Shown in pieces: positions 61,833 to 64,000 of a stretch of 64,000 nt of DNA; within the stretch, counting starts at the first letter, position 1, and each line of letters opens with the position of its first letter. Under the pieces are notes generated by a model. The model had not been told where the DNA came from. It made no database searches and was given only the letters and a program-made list of their open reading frames with translations. The translations under genes and the position numbers were made by a program. Where the stretch lies: positions 8,997,967 through 9,061,966 of the forward strand of contig JAQFVV010012416.1 in assembly GCA_028023455.1 (NCBI GenBank). Direction: 5' to 3'. This stretch comes from Epiperipatus broadwayi. Taxonomy: Eukaryota; Onychophora; Udeonychophora; Euonychophora; Peripatidae.

Positions 61833-64000
61833 CTGATCAATAAAAATAGTATCATTAAAATAATAATATTTTATTTCTTAAAGCAAGTTTCAACTAATTC
61901 ATATTTTAAAAGATTTCAAAAATAAACAAATTACGGCTATTTAAATTTTATAAAAAAAAAATTGTATTTAATTGTGAAATGCAGTTGATAAATATGGTTG
62001 ATATATTGTAAGCATATAATTTAGTAGTAGTTTCATCTAAGCATGCTTTTTCCATAATAAGCTTGTGACTCAACACTAAACTAATACCCAAAAATTTACG
62101 GAAGTGTGATCACTAAGAAGCAGACACGCAGCAAATTTATAATGCTTATCGGGAAGAAGAGGCGAAAAGATTAGCAATAACTCTAAAGTGACCTAATTGT
62201 AACAGCGAACGTTATAAAGATATATATGTGCGTGGACTATTTCCTAATCTTTATAATGCAGTATGTGCGGATGTATATATGGATGCATTTAGGTGATTGT
62301 AAATAAAGATATTTTATATAATGTAATTACAGTCATGCAACATATGAATAAATGTACTCCTCATTAATTTTACTCGAACTTAATAAAATTATAAAATATT
62401 CATGATTAATGCAAAAACAGCAGATAATCTAGCAAAGTGTTTGTGCACATAAAAGATATTATGTCAAGATAACACACATAAATGGACAATGTTTGTTAAG
62501 CGTGCGTTTAAAGTATTTATACACTCACCAATGAAAGATAAGTCTACAATTAGAGATAATATTTTCTAAGGTCAAATGTTTTAATTTTTATTTACTTACA
62601 TATATATATATATTATTTTGTTACGAATGAATAAACTCTTGTTTAAGTTTTATTTGCGTTAATATTTCTTTATTTCAAATATATGTGACCCGACTAGTAT
62701 TATAAATAATACACCCGACAATCATTATCAGTATCTTTAATATTATTCAATCAAGGTCATTTATAATTTTTAAATATATGATAATAATGTTTTGTGATCT
62801 TTTAATTATAATGAAGAGTAGTGTGCAACTTTCTTAATATCACTTTGGGGTTAACTATTAATTAATTCAGTTTAAAAATGGAAATCATCTAGTTAACTAT
62901 CAAAATAGATGAATTAACTAAATATCAAAGAAAAACAGTTATAAAATACATATTAGTCTGTTTATTGGAAATTTACAAATTACCAGTTTAATACAACAAT
63001 CCTTTACTTATGTAAGTAGTGTTCGGCAACTGTTTGCTTAAGACAAATTTTTGCGTAGCCCAAAATGCCATTTAGGCATATGACTAGAAATAAATCATGA
63101 TGCATATTAAGAACATTTTTTTATAGTAAAAATAAACACCACACCATATCATGAGATATTCAACACAGCATAGACAAATAAGAACCAAGGGGTTGTGTTA
63201 ACTTGTATATTTTGGTTACAAACTTAATATATATTCAAAATAAGTTCAAATTTATTAATCCAGTTAATGTAAGTAAAGGATTGTCTGCATAAGATAACAC
63301 TATATATTGTAATATTCAGCTTCCAAAAACACAAAGGGCATAATGTATTTTATTCATTTGTTTGTAAAGTTTTTCTAACCACTAAGAACTTTTCGAAAAT
63401 CTGAAATTCGTGATTAGAATATTCGTAAAAACTGCACAACTGACTTGCTTTTCAGTAAAAATGAAATACTGAATATACCGTCTAAATAAAAACAAAACCA
63501 ACATAGTGTTGCATTAACTGCTCACTTATTTATCACTTACTTACTTGCAATTTAATCCATCACATATGGTAATAATTTCTACATCAATATGGCTTCACAA
63601 TTTCTGTAAGCAGATTAAATCTGAAGAATTATGGAACATCACCAAAAAATCTTTTATTTACATACTTTTATTATTGATAAAATATTTTATTGTTCCAATA
63701 CTCCGGTATCAGTCTGTGCAAAAATGTTATATATATATATATATTCAGATATATATTCTTTTAATCAATCAATAATGTTTTATGGAGTTTTCCATTTCCC
63801 AATCACACACACAAATTTAATCAAAACCAATGGTTTAGCCAAACTCATTCTTAGTATGTAACTCTGAAATTAACAAAAAATATGTTAGCTAATTACTTTT
63901 TCAATTATGTTTTCTACTTAACGTTATCAGACCCATTTGGATATGACTCTTTGAATTACATTAGCTTTTAATGTAATCATTAATTTCATTGTAGTTTCCT
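61833..64000 (-). other. Upstream MADD-like intron, to window end
   Basis: No further exon recognised. Slightly less A+T-rich patch at about 62090-62220 shows no convincing coding frame or splice sites. Confidence 0.6.

Overview
The window looks like metazoan nuclear DNA. It is very A+T-rich and almost entirely non-coding, with intron-bounded exons and many decayed retroelements. A lophotrochozoan, most likely a cephalopod mollusc, is my best guess; that is inference from repeat content and intron size, not from a diagnostic sequence. I can defend only one host gene. Three short exons on the minus strand (61760-61832, 56242-56342, 54950-55022) join in phase and encode a C-terminal part of a MADD/Rab3-GEP-like protein. 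Introns between them are about 5.4 kb and 1.2 kb. The exon carrying the expected protein C-terminus was not found in the remaining 55 kb.

Layout. 1-3681: minus-strand Ty3/gypsy LTR retrotransposon with a full LTR, decayed gag and pol, cut by the window edge inside integrase. 3.7-9.7 kb: A+T-rich sequence with a 53-bp tandem repeat and a LINE reverse-transcriptase relic. 9.7-15 kb: a cluster of structured repeats, namely a 430-bp tandem repeat, a hairpin-forming repeat pair, an almost loopless 250-bp palindrome, and a Penelope-like element fragment between inverted terminal repeats. 15-27 kb: foldbacks, direct repeats and one possible orphan exon (22.5-22.8 kb). 27.0-27.7 kb: a 150-bp tandem repeat followed by a large foldback. 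29.7 kb: a TCTA/TCTG microsatellite. 30.2 kb: an RFX X-box palindrome next to an octamer motif. 33.0-35.1 kb: two more inverted-repeat elements. 37.4 kb: a retroposed tRNA-like sequence. 47.5 and 48.6-49.2 kb: more of the structured repeats. 49.2-50.7 kb: LINE relic. 51.3-53.8 kb: a second, internally deleted Ty3/gypsy element with both LTRs. 54.9-64 kb: the MADD exons and introns, with another LINE relic at 59.1-59.6 kb.

The main discovery candidate is a set of at least five sequence-unrelated repeat families that each carry a type I hammerhead-ribozyme-like core: CUGANGA, a stem II, GAAA, a minimal or palindromic stem III, and a complementary stem I around an NUH site. The best are at 27054-27108 (in a 150-bp tandem dimer, resembling metazoan retrozymes) and 47501-47548. 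Another family combines a Pol III-like tRNA head, a hammerhead and a GIY-YIG endonuclease fragment, which is the architecture of a Penelope-like element. Several of these ribozymes lie on the same strand as the MADD exons and could be present in its pre-mRNA.
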